From positions 496,001 through 560,000 of the forward strand of contig NZ_CP091456.1 of assembly GCF_023611925.1 (NCBI RefSeq): DNA of 64,000 nt, given 5' to 3'. Under the pieces are notes generated by a model, which was not told where the DNA came from, did not search any database, and saw only the letters and a list, made by a program, of their open reading frames with translations. The translations under genes were made by a program, and so were the position numbers. Shown here one piece after another: positions 20,725 to 31,868 of the stretch. The DNA is from Avibacterium sp. 20-132. Its GTDB lineage: Bacteria > Pseudomonadota > Gammaproteobacteria > Enterobacterales > Pasteurellaceae. Each line of letters starts with the position of its first letter. Positions within the stretch are counted from its first letter, which is position 1.

Positions 20725-21198
20725 TTACAATAATTTAAATAAATCTATTGCCTCTTCGGTTGGTACACCTTGGATAAAACACTGCACACCAAGCTGACGT
20801 AGCTGTTCAAATGCCGCTCTATCTTTCTCATTTACGGATACGGTTTTATGGATCTGCGTTTTGCCCTCCTCATAATGCATATTGCCTACGTTGATTTTGT
20901 CAATGGGTACCCCACCTTGCACTAAGGTTAAAAAATCACTCGGTGTTTTGCACACAAGCAAGATTTTTTGCCTATCCGCTGCGCGATGGATATTATCAAT
21001 CACCTTTTGTAATGGCCAAAAACGCACATCGATCCCTTCCGCTAATACCATTTCCATTAGGTTTTGTTGCATTGGATCTTCGGCCACTTCATCATTAGCA
21101 ACCAGCACCAAATTAGCTCCCGCAAAACCAACCCACTGCACCCCAACCTGCCCGTGGATTAAACGCTCATCAATTCGATTTAACACAATATTTGGCAT
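20725..21198 (-). CDS. PTS EIIB, mannose/N-acetylgalactosamine family
   Basis: Cytoplasmic subunit passing phosphate from EIIA to the sugar. 157 residues; the phosphorylated His lies in RIDERLIHGQVGVQW (His15). First gene of the operon EIIB-EIIC-EIID-EIIA. The order and sequence resemble N-acetylgalactosamine (Aga-type) systems more than mannose ManXYZ. No sugar-phosphate isomerase, deacetylase or regulator gene is linked in this window. Confidence 0.92.
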   Translation of the reverse strand: MPNIVLNRIDERLIHGQVGVQWVGFAGANLVLVANDEVAEDPMQQNLMEMVLAEGIDVRFWPLQKVIDNIHRAADRQKILLVCKTPSDFLTLVQGGVPIDKINVGNMHYEEGKTQIHKTVSVNEKDRAAFEQLRQLGVQCFIQGVPTEEAIDLFKLL

Positions 21199-21573
21199 AG
21201 TACACTCCTTGATAACTCATTCTGAGTATCTTCTTTTTACGCCTAAAAAATAGGAAATGCAAAGAACAAAATAAGGAAGTGTGATGAAGATCTAAAAATA
21301 TTTTTATCGTATAGTAAGGAACATTAGCATCATAAAAATCAGCTTATGCGGTCTCATTTTAAAATAGAATAATAAAAAGAAAAAAGACAAGCACATAGAT
21401 TATACGCAAAATACACATCACTTACCTTTCAAATAAATAAGACAATAAGTTACAACTGATATGAAATAATGATTTCAACTAACGATAATAAGAAAGCAAG
21501 GGTATTATTCTTAATTTTGATTAGCGATAAAAAAACCACTTATCCTATAAGTGGTTTCGTAACGGATTGAGGA
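21199..21573. other. Gene-free region before the PTS operon
   Basis: 375 bases, AT-rich, no supported gene. It should hold the PTS promoter. A CRP-like half-conserved site, TGTGA-N6-TCTAA, lies at about 21280-21295 (consensus TGTGA-N6-TCACA), which would fit carbon-source control but is weak. The right end holds the ispH terminator. Confidence 0.4.
21529..21557 (-). terminator. Terminator downstream of ispH
   Basis: AAACCACTTAT (21533-21543) pairs with ATAAGTGGTTT (21547-21557), with a three-base loop; on the minus strand a T-run follows. Confidence 0.82.
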
Positions 21574-22518
21574 TCAATGCACCTCTTTAATTCGCAGCTC
21601 TTTTGGTACTTCAAACACGGTGTTTTCTTCGCAGCCTTGTAGCTCTTCTACTTGCGTTACACCTAGTTCTTTTAAGCGATTTACCACAGATTGCACTAGC
21701 ACTTCTGGCGCAGAAGCGCCGGCGGTAATGCCTATGGTGGAGACCTCTTTGAGCCAAGCAATGTCAATATCATTAGCATCATCAATCAATTGAGCCGTTA
21801 CCCCCATTCTTGTGGCAAGTTCTGCTAAGCGGTTGGAATTTGAAGAGTTTTTTGAGCCAACTACGATGACTAAATCCGCCATCTTAGCTAATTCTCTTAC
21901 CGCTTGTTGGCGATTGGTGGTGGCATAACAAATATCATTTTTACGCGGTCCTTGAATAGCGGGATATTTCTCTTTCAACGCGGCGATCACTTCACTGGTA
22001 TCATCAATAGAAAGGGTGGTTTGCGTCATAAAAGTGATGTCATCATCCTTTGTTAAGGCTAATTTTGCTATATCTTCCACATCTTCCACCAAATAAATTC
22101 CGCCTTCTGCATTATCATATTGCCCCATTGTACCTTCTACTTCTGGGTGGCCTTCGTGTCCGATTAGCACAGCTTTAGTGCCTTTTCGGCTAGCTCGTGC
22201 CACTTGCATATGCACTTTGGTTACTAACGGACAAGTCGCATCAAAGACTTTCAATGCACGTCTTTTGGCTTCTTGACGAACAGCTTGAGAAACGCCGTGG
22301 GCAGAAAAAATGACGATAGCACCATCTGGCACTTCATCTAATTCTTCTACAAACACGGCGCCACGTTCACGCAATCCATTAACCACAAAGCGGTTATGTA
22401 CCACTTCGTGGCGCACATAAATCGGCGCACCGTGAATTTCTAAGGCTAATTCGACAATGCTAATTGCACGATCTACCCCAGCACAAAAACCACGTGGATT
22501 GGCTAAAATAATTTTCAC
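21574..22518 (-). CDS. ispH: 4-hydroxy-3-methylbut-2-enyl diphosphate reductase
   Basis: Last enzyme of the MEP isoprenoid pathway, an iron-sulfur enzyme making IPP and DMAPP. 314 residues. The start is GTG (22516-22518) overlapping the lspA stop as GTGA, so it is coupled to lspA. Cluster ligands: Cys12 in RGFCAGV, Cys in DATCPLVTK, and Cys in [12 protein letters not shown]. The active-site Glu is in the conserved TQTTLS region. No fkpB lies between lspA and ispH. Confidence 0.97.
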   Translation of the reverse strand: MKIILANPRGFCAGVDRAISIVELALEIHGAPIYVRHEVVHNRFVVNGLRERGAVFVEELDEVPDGAIVIFSAHGVSQAVRQEAKRRALKVFDATCPLVTKVHMQVARASRKGTKAVLIGHEGHPEVEGTMGQYDNAEGGIYLVEDVEDIAKLALTKDDDITFMTQTTLSIDDTSEVIAALKEKYPAIQGPRKNDICYATTNRQQAVRELAKMADLVIVVGSKNSSNSNRLAELATRMGVTAQLIDDANDIDIAWLKEVSTIGITAGASAPEVLVQSVVNRLKELGVTQVEELQGCEENTVFEVPKELRIKEVH

Positions 22519-23012
22519 TTGGCTTTCTCCGTTTTTTTCTCATTATTTTTAATCGCATCAATAGCAAGCAATGCCGCGCCAATACAAATAGCAATATCCG
22601 CTACATTAAACACGGGATAATGCCATTGTTGCCAGTAGAAATCAAAAAAATCCACCACAAAGCCGTGATAAGCCCGATCAGTCATATTGGCTAATGCCCC
22701 ACCAATAATTAACGCATAGGCGGTATTTTGTAAGCGTTGGCTCGCTTTATTTTTTGCTAAGAAAACCGTGAGTATTACGGAAATCCCAATGGCAAGTAAG
22801 ATAAAAAAACTTTTCTGCCAACCTGAATGATCCGCTAAAAAACTAAATGCCGCACCATAATTTCGCACATAGGTCAGGTTAAAAATAGGCAAAATGTGGA
22901 TACTTTCATATAGCTCAAAATGACTGACCACGAAATATTTAGTCAATAAATCTAAACAAAACGCCACTGCACTTAGCCAGAGAAATAATAAACCTGATTT
23001 AGATTTTGACAT
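22515..23012 (-). CDS. lspA: Lipoprotein signal peptidase II
   Basis: Inner-membrane aspartyl protease removing signal peptides from prolipoproteins. 165 residues, four membrane helices. The catalytic Asp residues are in [18 protein letters not shown] and [11 protein letters not shown], both kept. It is separated from ileS by the 98-bp tandem array, where relatives have lspA close behind ileS. Confidence 0.97.
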   Translation of the reverse strand: MSKSKSGLLFLWLSAVAFCLDLLTKYFVVSHFELYESIHILPIFNLTYVRNYGAAFSFLADHSGWQKSFFILLAIGISVILTVFLAKNKASQRLQNTAYALIIGGALANMTDRAYHGFVVDFFDFYWQQWHYPVFNVADIAICIGAALLAIDAIKNNEKKTEKAK

Positions 23013-23040
23013 CTATTTGCTCCAAAATGTAGATTGTTTA

Positions 23041-23515
23041 CAAATGTAGGAACGCACCTATACGTGCGTTCAGCTGGGCTATCGACACGGGCGGACACAT
23101 TGGTCCGCCCCTACAAATTTAATATAAATCGTAGTTTCCAAATGTAGGGATGCACCTATGTGTGCACCCAATTTGAATATCGACACCGGCGGACACATCG
23201 ATCCGCCCCTACAAATTTAATATAAATCATAGTTTCCAAATGTAGGGGCACACCTATGTGTGCGCCCAATTTGGATATCGACACCGGCGGACACATTGGT
23301 CCGCCCCTACAAATTTAATATAAATCGTAGTTTCCAAATGTAGGGATGCACCTATGTGTGCGCCCAATTTGGATATCGACACCGGCTGACACATCGGTCC
23401 GCCCCTACAAATTTAATATAAATCGTAGTTTCCAAATGTAGAGGCGCACCTATGTGTGCGCCCGATTTGAATAGCAACAGGGCGGACGGATCAACTCGCC
23501 CTACAAATTCAATTA
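23041..23515. repeat. Tandem array of five 98-bp units
   Basis: The mark CAAATGTAGG (or GTAGA in the last unit) starts units at 23041, 23139, 23237, 23335 and 23433, an exact 98-base period. Units differ by few bases; the first and last are the most diverged. Each unit has a GGCGCACC-TATG-TGTGCGCC hairpin near its left end and GGCGGACACAT-GGTCCGCC near its right, with outer ends TGTAGGGG and CCCCTACA inverted. No open frame and no uptake signal. It looks like a palindromic repeat (REP or MITE-like) amplified in tandem between ileS and lspA. Confidence 0.9.
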
Positions 23516-23534
23516 TGTTAAATAAAAATTTGCG

Positions 23535-23580
23535 AAAAAATCACCGCACTTTATGATTTCAGCAAATCAAAGTGCGGTGG
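23535..23580 (-). terminator. ileS terminator built from an inverted uptake-signal pair
   Basis: CACCGCACTTT (23542-23552) pairs with AAAGTGCGGTG (23569-23579), and on the minus strand a T-run follows. Inverted uptake signals commonly act as terminators in this family. Confidence 0.8.
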
Positions 23581-23595
23581 AATTTTTATGAATTT

Positions 23596-26415
23596 TTACG
23601 CAAAACGTCTGACTTCGCCTTTGCCATCGACATTTTCAACACATCGCGAACACAGCGTCGGGTGTGCTGGGTTTGTACCAATGGTATCAGAATAGTGCCA
23701 ACAGCGTGGGCATTTTTCATTTGCAGAACGCACCACTTTCACCTTAAAGCCTTCTACCTCGCCCCCTTCAACATCGGCTTCAGCCAATGGTTTGACTTGA
23801 GCTTTTGACGTGATTAAGACGAAACGCAATTCATTTTCAAGTTGCGATAAGATCTTCGCGTATTCATCGTTGGCATAAAGGGTTACTTCCGCTTCCAATG
23901 CGGCACCAATGGTTTTATCTGCACGGGCTTGCTCTAACACACGGTTTACTTCATCACGCAATTTCAACACTTGTTGCCAATAGGCATCATTCATTGTTTC
24001 TTCTGCGTTTAATGGGAATAAGCCGTTATAGAATTCCTCTGTAAACACAAATTCCGCACGTTCACCCGGGATATATTGCCAGATTTCATCGGCAGTGAAA
24101 GATAAAATTGGCGCAATCCAACGAACCAACGCCTCGGCAATATGCCATAAGGCTGTTTGACAGCTACGACGTGCAAGGCTGTCCGCTTTGGTGGTGTATT
24201 GACGATCTTTGATAATATCTAAATAAAACGATCCCATTTCAATGGAACAGAATTTCATTAAACGCTGAACAACAGCGTGGAATTGATAATTATCATACGC
24301 TTCTTGGATTTCTTTTTGTGCATTTAAAGCACAATCCACCGCCCAACGATCTAGCACGATCATTTCCTCTGGTTTCACTAAATCACGTTTCGGATCAAAA
24401 CCATTTAAGTTCGCCAAAAGGAAACGTGCGGTATTACGAATACGGCGATAACTATCGGCTGCACGTTTTAAGATTTCGTCTGAAACAGACATTTCCCCTG
24501 TATAATCCGTTGAAGCCACCCATAAACGTAAAATATCGCCACCAAATTTATCCATCACTTCTTGTGGGGTAACAATGTTACCGATAGATTTAGACATTTT
24601 ACGCCCTTTGCCATCAACGGTGAAACCGTGGGTTAGTACCTGCTTATAAGGGGCTTTGTTATCCGTTGCCGTTGAAAGCATTAATGATGACATAAACCAG
24701 CCACGGTGCTGATCCGAGCCTTCTAAATACATATCGGCTTCCTGCCCATTAAATTCTGGACGTGCTTTCACAACCGAAGAATACGTTGCTCCTGAATCAA
24801 ACCAAACATCAAGGGTATCTGGCACTTTTTTATAATGTTCAGCATCTTCACCAAGCAAATCTTTTGGATCCAGATCCCACCACGCTTGAATGCCTGATTG
24901 TTCCACGAGTTGCGCAACTTGCTCAATAAGTTCAAGTGTGCGAGGGTGCAATTCTTCTGTGGTTTTATGGATAAATAACGCCATTGGCACACCCCAAGTA
25001 CGCTGACGAGAGATACACCAATCTGGGCGGTTTTCCACCATTGTTTCGATACGCGCTTGCCCCCAATCTGGAATCCAACGTACTTTTTTGATTTCGCTTA
25101 ACGCTTGCGGACGTAAGCCATTTGTTTCCATTCCAATAAACCATTGCGGTGTCGCACGGAAAATAATTGGCGTTTTGTGTCGCCAGCAATGCGGATAACT
25201 ATGACGAATTTTTTCTAATTTCAATAAGTTACCTGTTTCTGTAAGTTTTTCAATAACCAAATCATTGCTTTCAAACACGCCTTTACCCGCAAAAAATGGC
25301 GTTTCAGCTTTAAATACGCCTGCATCATTAATTAATGCCGCCATTTCTAAACCATATTTCAAGCCAACCAAATAGTCGTCTTGACCGTGATCTGGTGCGG
25401 TATGCACTAAACCTGTACCGCCATCGGTGGTAACGTGATCGCCTAAAATCACTGGCACACTATACTCATAGAACGGGTGGTTAAAACGGAGAAGTTCTAA
25501 GTCAGCCCCTTTTGCTTCACCTAGCACCTTCACGTTTTCTTCACCTAAGGCTTTTTGCACGCTTTCGACCAATGCTTTCGCTAAAATTAAACGCTTATTG
25601 CCAAATTGTAATAATTGATAAACCAGCTCTGCATTCACTGCAATGGCACGGTTTGATGGCAATGTCCAAGGGGTGGTTGTCCAAATCACTGCCGCTACTT
25701 CACCGCTACCTGCTTGGATTAAATTAAATTTATTTAGCACCGCACTTTCATCCGTTGCAGGGAATGTTACATAGATAGACGGGGAAGTCTTATCTTCATA
25801 TTCCACTTCGGCTTCTGCCAAAGAAGAAGCACAATCCAAACACCAATGCACAGGTTTATAGCCTTTGTAAAGATGCCCGTTTTCGACCACCTTAGCCAGC
25901 GTGCGAATGATATTGGCCTCAGTGTCATAATTCATTGTTAAATAAGGATTATCCCAATCGCCCAAGACGCCTAGACGGATAAAATCTTTCTTTTGCCCTT
26001 CCACTTGTTCACGGGCATAGTTACGGCATTCTTGGCGGAATTGTGCAGCAGAAATTTTTTCGCCCGGTTTCCCTACCAAACCTTCTACTTTCAATTCAAT
26101 CGGCAAGCCGTGGCAATCCCATCCCGGGATATAAGGACTGTCAAAACCTGCGGCGGTTTTGGATTTTACAATAATGTCTTTCAGAATTTTATTTACAGCG
26201 TGCCCGATATGAATTGAGCCGTTAGCATAAGGAGGCCCATCGTGCAAAATAAAGGATTTTTTTCCTTGAGCAGATTGTCTGATTTTTTCGTAAAGTTTTT
26301 TCTCATACCAATTTTTTAGCATTGCTGGCTCACGTTTTGCCAGATCACCACGCATCGGAAAACCTGTTGCTGGCAGGTTTAGCGTATTTTTGTAATCTAC
26401 GTTTTCATTCGACAT
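23596..26415 (-). CDS. ileS: Isoleucyl-tRNA synthetase
   Basis: Class I aminoacyl-tRNA synthetase charging tRNA-Ile. 939 residues, usual bacterial length. HIGH motif in [16 protein letters not shown] (near residue 65), an editing CP1 domain (about 200-400), the KMSKS motif in [10 protein letters not shown] (near 605), an anticodon-binding domain, and a C-terminal zinc finger ([12 protein letters not shown] and LCSRC). Full length, with no anomaly. Confidence 0.98.
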   Translation of the reverse strand: MSNENVDYKNTLNLPATGFPMRGDLAKREPAMLKNWYEKKLYEKIRQSAQGKKSFILHDGPPYANGSIHIGHAVNKILKDIIVKSKTAAGFDSPYIPGWDCHGLPIELKVEGLVGKPGEKISAAQFRQECRNYAREQVEGQKKDFIRLGVLGDWDNPYLTMNYDTEANIIRTLAKVVENGHLYKGYKPVHWCLDCASSLAEAEVEYEDKTSPSIYVTFPATDESAVLNKFNLIQAGSGEVAAVIWTTTPWTLPSNRAIAVNAELVYQLLQFGNKRLILAKALVESVQKALGEENVKVLGEAKGADLELLRFNHPFYEYSVPVILGDHVTTDGGTGLVHTAPDHGQDDYLVGLKYGLEMAALINDAGVFKAETPFFAGKGVFESNDLVIEKLTETGNLLKLEKIRHSYPHCWRHKTPIIFRATPQWFIGMETNGLRPQALSEIKKVRWIPDWGQARIETMVENRPDWCISRQRTWGVPMALFIHKTTEELHPRTLELIEQVAQLVEQSGIQAWWDLDPKDLLGEDAEHYKKVPDTLDVWFDSGATYSSVVKARPEFNGQEADMYLEGSDQHRGWFMSSLMLSTATDNKAPYKQVLTHGFTVDGKGRKMSKSIGNIVTPQEVMDKFGGDILRLWVASTDYTGEMSVSDEILKRAADSYRRIRNTARFLLANLNGFDPKRDLVKPEEMIVLDRWAVDCALNAQKEIQEAYDNYQFHAVVQRLMKFCSIEMGSFYLDIIKDRQYTTKADSLARRSCQTALWHIAEALVRWIAPILSFTADEIWQYIPGERAEFVFTEEFYNGLFPLNAEETMNDAYWQQVLKLRDEVNRVLEQARADKTIGAALEAEVTLYANDEYAKILSQLENELRFVLITSKAQVKPLAEADVEGGEVEGFKVKVVRSANEKCPRCWHYSDTIGTNPAHPTLCSRCVENVDGKGEVRRFA

Positions 26416-26587
26416 TTTGTTTTTTCCACGTTGTATAAAATAAAATCTTGCATTAAATGCACAATAACTTTGGCATTATACGCATAAATAACACAATATT
26501 AAAGAATAGGAATGGCGGAATTATGATTCAATCCCTAATGAAAGTGCGGTGATTTTTTGATAACTTTTTTACCGCACATTAAGCCCT

Positions 26588-27535
26588 TTAGCTCGTTCTT
26601 TTAGCTTGGCGAAAATACGCCTTCGCCACGTCCACATCTTTTACAATTTGTGCTTTAAGATCCTCAAAAGAGGGAAATTTGACTTCATCACGAATTTTAT
26701 GACACAGTTCCACCTTAAGCGGCTGTCCATAAATATCTTGTTTAAAATCAAACAGATGAACCTCTAACAATTGTTTAATCCCATTAATGGTCGGGCGACG
26801 TCCAATATTTGCCACCCCTTCATATTCTGTACCATTAGGCAATTTAGCTCTTACCGCATATACCCCTTTCACGGGATTAACTTGGCGTTGTAAGCGAATA
26901 TTTGCTGTTGGAAAGCCAATAGTTCGCCCTAGTTTATTGCCTTGTACAACACGCCCATAAATGCAATAAGGCTTGCCCAAAAGCTGCTTGGCAAGGGCTA
27001 AATGATCATCGGCAAGGGCTTGTCGAATCGCCGTGCTACTGATACGTTGTTCATTTAAACGAAAACTGCAATTATCTTCTACACGGAAGCCGTATTGCTC
27101 CCCCGCTTGTTGTAACAGAGCAAAATCCCCTGTACGCCCAACCCCAAAACGGAAATCATCACCAATACTTAAAAATTTCACATTGAGTTTCTGTACCAAG
27201 TATTGTTGAATAAATTGTTCAGCAGAAAGCTGGGCAAAAGTGCGGTCAAATTTTATGCGAATCACATAATCTACGCCTAATTCAGCCAATGCACTCAATT
27301 TATCACGCAACCGCATCAAACGTGGCGGGGCGTTATCTGCCATAAAATATTCGCTTGGTTGTGGTTCAAAAAGCATCACCACCATTGGTAAAGAAAGGCT
27401 GGTGGCTTTTTCACGCAAGTGGCGTAACACCGCCTGATGCCCTAAATGCACCCCATCAAAATTACCAATCGTTAAGGCACAGCCTTGCTGTCGCAAAGTG
27501 GCTGGTAGTTGTTTTAACCCTTGAATTAATTGCAT
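26588..27535 (-). CDS. ribF: Bifunctional riboflavin kinase / FAD synthetase
   Basis: Makes FMN and FAD from riboflavin. 315 residues. The N-terminal adenylyltransferase domain (about 15-185) starts ALTIGNFDGVHLGHQAVL and ends with ISSTAIRQAL; the C-terminal riboflavin kinase domain (about 190-310) has GRTIGFPTANI. It precedes ileS on the same strand, as in relatives. Confidence 0.97.
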   Translation of the reverse strand: MQLIQGLKQLPATLRQQGCALTIGNFDGVHLGHQAVLRHLREKATSLSLPMVVMLFEPQPSEYFMADNAPPRLMRLRDKLSALAELGVDYVIRIKFDRTFAQLSAEQFIQQYLVQKLNVKFLSIGDDFRFGVGRTGDFALLQQAGEQYGFRVEDNCSFRLNEQRISSTAIRQALADDHLALAKQLLGKPYCIYGRVVQGNKLGRTIGFPTANIRLQRQVNPVKGVYAVRAKLPNGTEYEGVANIGRRPTINGIKQLLEVHLFDFKQDIYGQPLKVELCHKIRDEVKFPSFEDLKAQIVKDVDVAKAYFRQAKRTS

Positions 27536-27715
27536 TAAAAATTCCGTACTCTTTCATTTTTCGCCATACACACCGTATGGCGCTGATTTATTCAAGCCCT
27601 CTGTGGCTTATCTGTGAGGAAATGCTCACCCAATTTGTGTTAGCTATCATTTTGTCACTAAGTTACTTCAGCTAAAAAATTGGCAAAATCACACCGCACT
27701 TTGATTTTCACTCAC

Positions 27716-29074
27716 TTATTTACCAATACAAAATGAACTGAAAATATTGCCAAGCAGATCATCAGAGGTAAACTGTCCTGTGATTTCGCTCAGGTGATTT
27801 TGTACCATTCGCAATTCTTCGGCGAGCAGTTCACCGGCATAAAACTCGGTCAGCTGAATGAGTCCTGCTTGCAAGTGAACATCCGCTTGTTCTAAAGCCT
27901 CTAAATGGCGACGGCGTGCAAGAAAACCACCTTCTGTACTGGTGTTATAGCCCATTGATTGTTTGAGATGTTCACGCAGTAAGTCCACCCCAACTTGTGT
28001 TTTCGCCGAAAGGCTGATTGAGGTTTGTCCATTTTGTTCGCGAATGGTTTCCGCTTCCCCACTTAAATCCGCTTTATTACGCACAATGGTCAAAGGGATA
28101 TTGTTCGGCAATTTTGCTAAAAATTCTGACCGCACTTGGGCGAGATTTTCTTCGCTATCCGTGCTGTCTAACATCAGAATAATGCGATCGGCTTGCTCAA
28201 TTTCGTCCCACGCACGACGAATCCCAATACGCTCCACTTCATCGGTGGCATCACGCAAACCGGCGGTATCAATAATATGCAATGGCATTCCGTCAATATG
28301 AATATGCTCACGCAGCACATCGCGAGTTGTGCCTGCAATGTCGGTAACAATCGCCGCTTCACGTCCTGCAAGGGCATTGAGTAGGCTAGATTTTCCTGCA
28401 TTTGGTCGCCCTGCGATCACCACTTTCATTCCTTCACGCAAAATCGCCCCTTGCTTGGCTTCTGCTCGCACAGCTGCAAGTTGAGCAATAATTTCACGCA
28501 ATTTGGCTTCAATTTTTCCGTCCGCCAAGAAATCAATTTCTTCATCAGGAAAATCTATCGCCGCTTCCACATAGGTGCGTAGATAAATGACATCATCAAC
28601 AAGCTGATTGATTTTATTAGAAAATTCCCCTTGTAAGGATTTCAATGCAGAACGCGCCGCTTGTTCAGAGGTCGCGTCAATAAGATCGGCAATGGCTTCC
28701 GCTTGAGCGAGATCCAATTTATCATTCAAAAACGCCTGTTCAGAAAATTCCCCTGGGCGAGCCAAACGCACGCCTTTGACTTGCAAAATGCGTTTGAGTA
28801 AGAGATCTAAAATAATCTGTCCGCCGTGGCCTTGTAGCTCTAATACATCTTCACCAGTGAAAGAATTTGGGGCTTTGAAAAATAGCGCGATCCCTTGGTC
28901 TAACACTGTGCCATCGCTATCTTTAAACGGTAAATAATTCGCTACGCGTGGCTTAAGGCTTTTGCCTAGCACTGCTTCTGCTACTTGTTGGGCAAGCGGC
29001 CCTGATACCCGTAAAATACCGACACCGCCACGTCCAATCGGCGTAGCTTGGGCGACTATGGTTTCTTTTGACAT
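27716..29074 (-). CDS. mnmE: tRNA modification GTPase MnmE
   Basis: With MnmG it installs the cmnm5/mnm5 modification at U34 of certain tRNAs. 452 residues. N-terminal folate-binding domain (about 1-118), helical domain, and a G domain with [12 protein letters not shown] near 222, IAGTTRD, DTAGLRD and NKAD. The terminal CIGK motif with the catalytic Cys is intact. Part of the conserved rpmH-rnpA-yidD-yidC-mnmE run. Confidence 0.98.
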   Translation of the reverse strand: MSKETIVAQATPIGRGGVGILRVSGPLAQQVAEAVLGKSLKPRVANYLPFKDSDGTVLDQGIALFFKAPNSFTGEDVLELQGHGGQIILDLLLKRILQVKGVRLARPGEFSEQAFLNDKLDLAQAEAIADLIDATSEQAARSALKSLQGEFSNKINQLVDDVIYLRTYVEAAIDFPDEEIDFLADGKIEAKLREIIAQLAAVRAEAKQGAILREGMKVVIAGRPNAGKSSLLNALAGREAAIVTDIAGTTRDVLREHIHIDGMPLHIIDTAGLRDATDEVERIGIRRAWDEIEQADRIILMLDSTDSEENLAQVRSEFLAKLPNNIPLTIVRNKADLSGEAETIREQNGQTSISLSAKTQVGVDLLREHLKQSMGYNTSTEGGFLARRRHLEALEQADVHLQAGLIQLTEFYAGELLAEELRMVQNHLSEITGQFTSDDLLGNIFSSFCIGK

Positions 29075-29124
29075 TGCTATTTTTGAACCTTTACTTAATT
29101 TTGAATGCTAATTTGAATTCATAA

Positions 29125-29154
29125 AATAAAAGGTATCCTGAGATACCTTTTATT
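29125..29154 (-). terminator. Hairpin between yidC and mnmE
   Basis: The 13-base arms 29125-29137 and 29142-29154 (core AAAAGGTATC/GATACCTTTT) form a perfect stem with a 4-base loop. The stem ends in A/T tracts, suitable for terminating yidC transcripts on the minus strand. Confidence 0.7.
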
Positions 29155-29167
29155 GCTTTATCCCATT

Positions 29168-30781
29168 TTATTTTTTACGGGAATGTAATCCTTTTTTCTC
29201 TAACCCACGGTAAATCCATTGTTGTTGAGCAATGGTGATAAGGTTGGAAACTAACCAGTAGAGTACCAAACCTGCTGGGAAGAATAGGAAGAATACCATA
29301 AAGATCAACGGCATAAATGTCATAATTTTTTGTTGCATTGGATCAGCAACTGGTGTTGGCGACATTTTTTGTAATAAGAACATTGATCCGCCCATTAAAA
29401 TTGGCAAGATGAAATACGGATCTTGTGCCGATAAATCTTGAATCCAACCGAAGAATGGCGCGTGGCGTAGTTCAACGGCTTCCATAAATGTCCAATATAA
29501 GGCGATGAAAATTGGCATTTGTAAGAGAATTGGTAAACAGCCACCTAGTGGATTCACTTTTTCTTCTTTATACAATTTCATCATTTCTTGGCTCATACGC
29601 TGACGATCTTCACCATAACGCTCACGCATTTCTTGGATTTTCGGTTGCAGCATACGCATTTTCGCCATTGAGGTATATTGTGCTTTTGTTAGTGGGTAAA
29701 GCAAGCCTTTCACCACAAGGGTTACACCAATAATCGCAAGCCCCCAGTTTTTCACTAAATCGTGAATGTGGGTAAGTAGCCAGAATAACGGTTTCGCAAT
29801 AAACCACGCCCAACCGTAATCCACGGTTAAATCTAAGTGGTTTGCCACTTCTGCCATTTCATTTTGTAATTTCGGCCCTGTCCATAATTTGCTGGTGATG
29901 GTTTCTGTTGCACCTGCTGGAATATCCACCACTGGCCCACGATAACCAATTGCCCCTAAATTACGCGCTTTGTCCGTAGAAGTATATAAAAGATGTGTGC
30001 TGTCTTGATTTGGAATCCACGCAGACACGAAATAATGCTGCAATACTGCTACCCAACCTGCTTTGGTTTGGATAGAAAGATCTTTTTCTTCCATATCTTG
30101 GAAGCTGTATTTTTTATAATTCGTTTCAGAAGAAGAATACGCGCCACCAGTATAAGTTGGCATCGCCATACTGCCTGAGCTTTCTACCAAAGTATGGGTT
30201 AATTTTGCATAAGGCTCGACTTCAATGGCTTGACCGCTTTGGTTGGCTATTTCAAAGTTCACTGCCACATCATATTCGCCACGTTTTAAGACGAAAATTT
30301 TGCGGTACGTTACGCCATCTTTTTCAAATACTAATGGTACAACAAGCTCATTTTGTCCATCAGCCAGTTTGAAAGTATCCCCTTCTACTTGGTAATTTGC
30401 ACGGCCTGCTTTGGTGTCAATCCCGTTTTTGCCAACTAAACCACTTTGCGCAATATAAATATGCTCTGGTGTATCGTTCAATAAAACAAATGGTGTATGG
30501 GAATCTAATTCTGCATCATATTTTAATAATTCAGAACGCACTACGTCCCCACCTAATGTATTCACTTTTAAACGGAATACATCATTTTCTAAGGTAATCA
30601 CTTTACCTTGAGCAAGGTTAGCAAGGTCTGAATTTGCGGTTAATTCGCCTTGAGAATTAGAAGTTTGCGCTTGTTCAGTGGCAACAGGCTTTGGTGAATG
30701 GTAATCCACTTGCCATTGCTGATAAACAAGAAAAGAAATAAAGAGTAGTGCTAGCACTAACAGGCTACGTCTTGAATCCAT
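29168..30781 (-). CDS. yidC: Membrane protein insertase YidC
   Basis: Inserts and folds inner-membrane proteins. 537 residues. An N-terminal anchor ([17 protein letters not shown]), a large periplasmic domain (about 60-340) and a C-terminal insertase core with five helices (about 345-530), with the conserved Arg in the cytoplasmic region [18 protein letters not shown]. Its ATG shares one base with the yidD stop (TAATG). Confidence 0.98.
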   Translation of the reverse strand: MDSRRSLLVLALLFISFLVYQQWQVDYHSPKPVATEQAQTSNSQGELTANSDLANLAQGKVITLENDVFRLKVNTLGGDVVRSELLKYDAELDSHTPFVLLNDTPEHIYIAQSGLVGKNGIDTKAGRANYQVEGDTFKLADGQNELVVPLVFEKDGVTYRKIFVLKRGEYDVAVNFEIANQSGQAIEVEPYAKLTHTLVESSGSMAMPTYTGGAYSSSETNYKKYSFQDMEEKDLSIQTKAGWVAVLQHYFVSAWIPNQDSTHLLYTSTDKARNLGAIGYRGPVVDIPAGATETITSKLWTGPKLQNEMAEVANHLDLTVDYGWAWFIAKPLFWLLTHIHDLVKNWGLAIIGVTLVVKGLLYPLTKAQYTSMAKMRMLQPKIQEMRERYGEDRQRMSQEMMKLYKEEKVNPLGGCLPILLQMPIFIALYWTFMEAVELRHAPFFGWIQDLSAQDPYFILPILMGGSMFLLQKMSPTPVADPMQQKIMTFMPLIFMVFFLFFPAGLVLYWLVSNLITIAQQQWIYRGLEKKGLHSRKK

Positions 30782-31041
30782 TATTTGTTCTCTTTGTTGT
30801 TATTGATCTTCGGCGGAACAGGATCGTATCCACCAGCGTGTAAAGGATGACATTTTAATATACGTTTTAACGTAAGCCAACCACCTTTTAACGCACCGTG
30901 CGTTTTTAATGCTTCAATGCCGTAGCAAGAACAAGTTGGCGTGAATCGGCAACGTGGGCCAATTAAAGGACTAATAACGAGCTGATAAAAGCGAATAAGC
31001 GCAATTAAGATTTTTGAGCCAAGCGAATGTGGCGTTGCCAT
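30781..31041 (-). CDS. yidD: Membrane protein insertion efficiency factor YidD
   Basis: 86 residues, small membrane-associated protein assisting YidC. The signature [19 protein letters not shown] (here IGPRC), a Cys-rich region and [17 protein letters not shown] match the family (DUF37). It overlaps rnpA by 37 bases and touches yidC, the usual compact arrangement. Confidence 0.96.
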   Translation of the reverse strand: MATPHSLGSKILIALIRFYQLVISPLIGPRCRFTPTCSCYGIEALKTHGALKGGWLTLKRILKCHPLHAGGYDPVPPKINNNKENK

Positions 31042-31364
31042 AATTTATCCAATAAATTGAATAGTTGTTGATTATCTAACTGACCAATGCCTTGTTTAAC
31101 AACAATCACAAAATCATAATTTGGCAGTTGGTGTTGCAATAAGCGAAAGCGTTCACGGCATAGACGTTTAATGCGATTACGATCGTGGGCGCGTTTTAAA
31201 TGCTTCTTAGCAACAGCAAGCCCAAGACGGGGGTGATTTTCCTGATTAATGCGAGCAAGTATGGTAATTTGCGCTGAACTGGCACGTTGTGGATCTTGGA
31301 AAACGTATTTGAATTGAGCGGGAGTTAGCAGACGTAACTCCCTAGAAAAGTTTAGCTTAATCAC
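31005..31364 (-). CDS. rnpA: Ribonuclease P protein component
   Basis: Basic protein cofactor of RNase P, which matures tRNA 5' ends. 119 residues starting with GTG (31362-31364). The RNR motif lies in [19 protein letters not shown]; the end [12 protein letters not shown] is well conserved in the family. Fourteen bases downstream of rpmH. Confidence 0.95.
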   Translation of the reverse strand: MIKLNFSRELRLLTPAQFKYVFQDPQRASSAQITILARINQENHPRLGLAVAKKHLKRAHDRNRIKRLCRERFRLLQHQLPNYDFVIVVKQGIGQLDNQQLFNLLDKLWQRHIRLAQKS

Positions 31365-31378
31365 AGCAAAAGGCTGGA

Positions 31379-31513
31379 TTATGCAGATAAACTCTTACGA
31401 CCTTTAGCACGACGACGAGCTAAAACTTGACGGCCGTTTTTAGTTGCCATACGCGCACGGAAACCGTGAGTACGACTACGTTTTAATACAGATGGTTGAA
31501 ATGTACGTTTCAT
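31379..31513 (-). CDS. rpmH: 50S ribosomal protein L34
   Basis: 44 residues starting [18 protein letters not shown] and ending in GRKSLSA, essentially the textbook bacterial L34. Start ATG at 31511-31513. Heads the operon rpmH-rnpA-yidD-yidC. Confidence 0.98.
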
Positions 31514-31868
31514 AATTATAATCTACCTAAATCAACATTGTTTAATTATTGCCTTTGACATTTAGATAGCCAAAAACGAATTGAAACAAGGGTTACTAAA
31601 ATAAGGAACGGAATTGTAATCACAAATGAACCGTTCGTCAAATAAGAATAAGAAAAATCATAACATAATCTGTATTTTTCTTATTTGAAAGCATAAAAGC
31701 GGGGAGAATTATACTTTTTTTGGCAGAAATCTCAAGCAGCCTTTTTCGATTTTTTTGATCCTTTTATAAAGATCTTTTCTCAACTTTATTGTAGAATTAG
31801 CCAAATTCTCACCGCACTTTTCAGCGGACTATTCAGATGTTTAACAGATAAACCAAGACATAATAACA
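31514..31868. promoter_or_regulatory. rpmH-dnaA divergent intergenic region
   Basis: 355 bases that must carry promoters for rpmH (leftward) and dnaA (rightward). A perfect 12-bp inverted repeat, AATAAGAAAAAT at 31647-31658 and ATTTTTCTTATT at 31674-31685, has a 15-base loop. One uptake signal lies near 31810. I found no good DnaA boxes (TTWTNCACA) on either strand, so this is probably not oriC. Confidence 0.6.

Noticed and set aside
23041-23515. CRISPR array
   Set aside because: The units are 98 bases long and continuous, with no unique spacers between short repeats and no cas genes.
31514-31868. Possible oriC next to dnaA
   Set aside because: No TTWTNCACA-like boxes on either strand and no AT-rich 13-mer series. 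In gammaproteobacteria oriC is usually near mnmG, which is not in this window.
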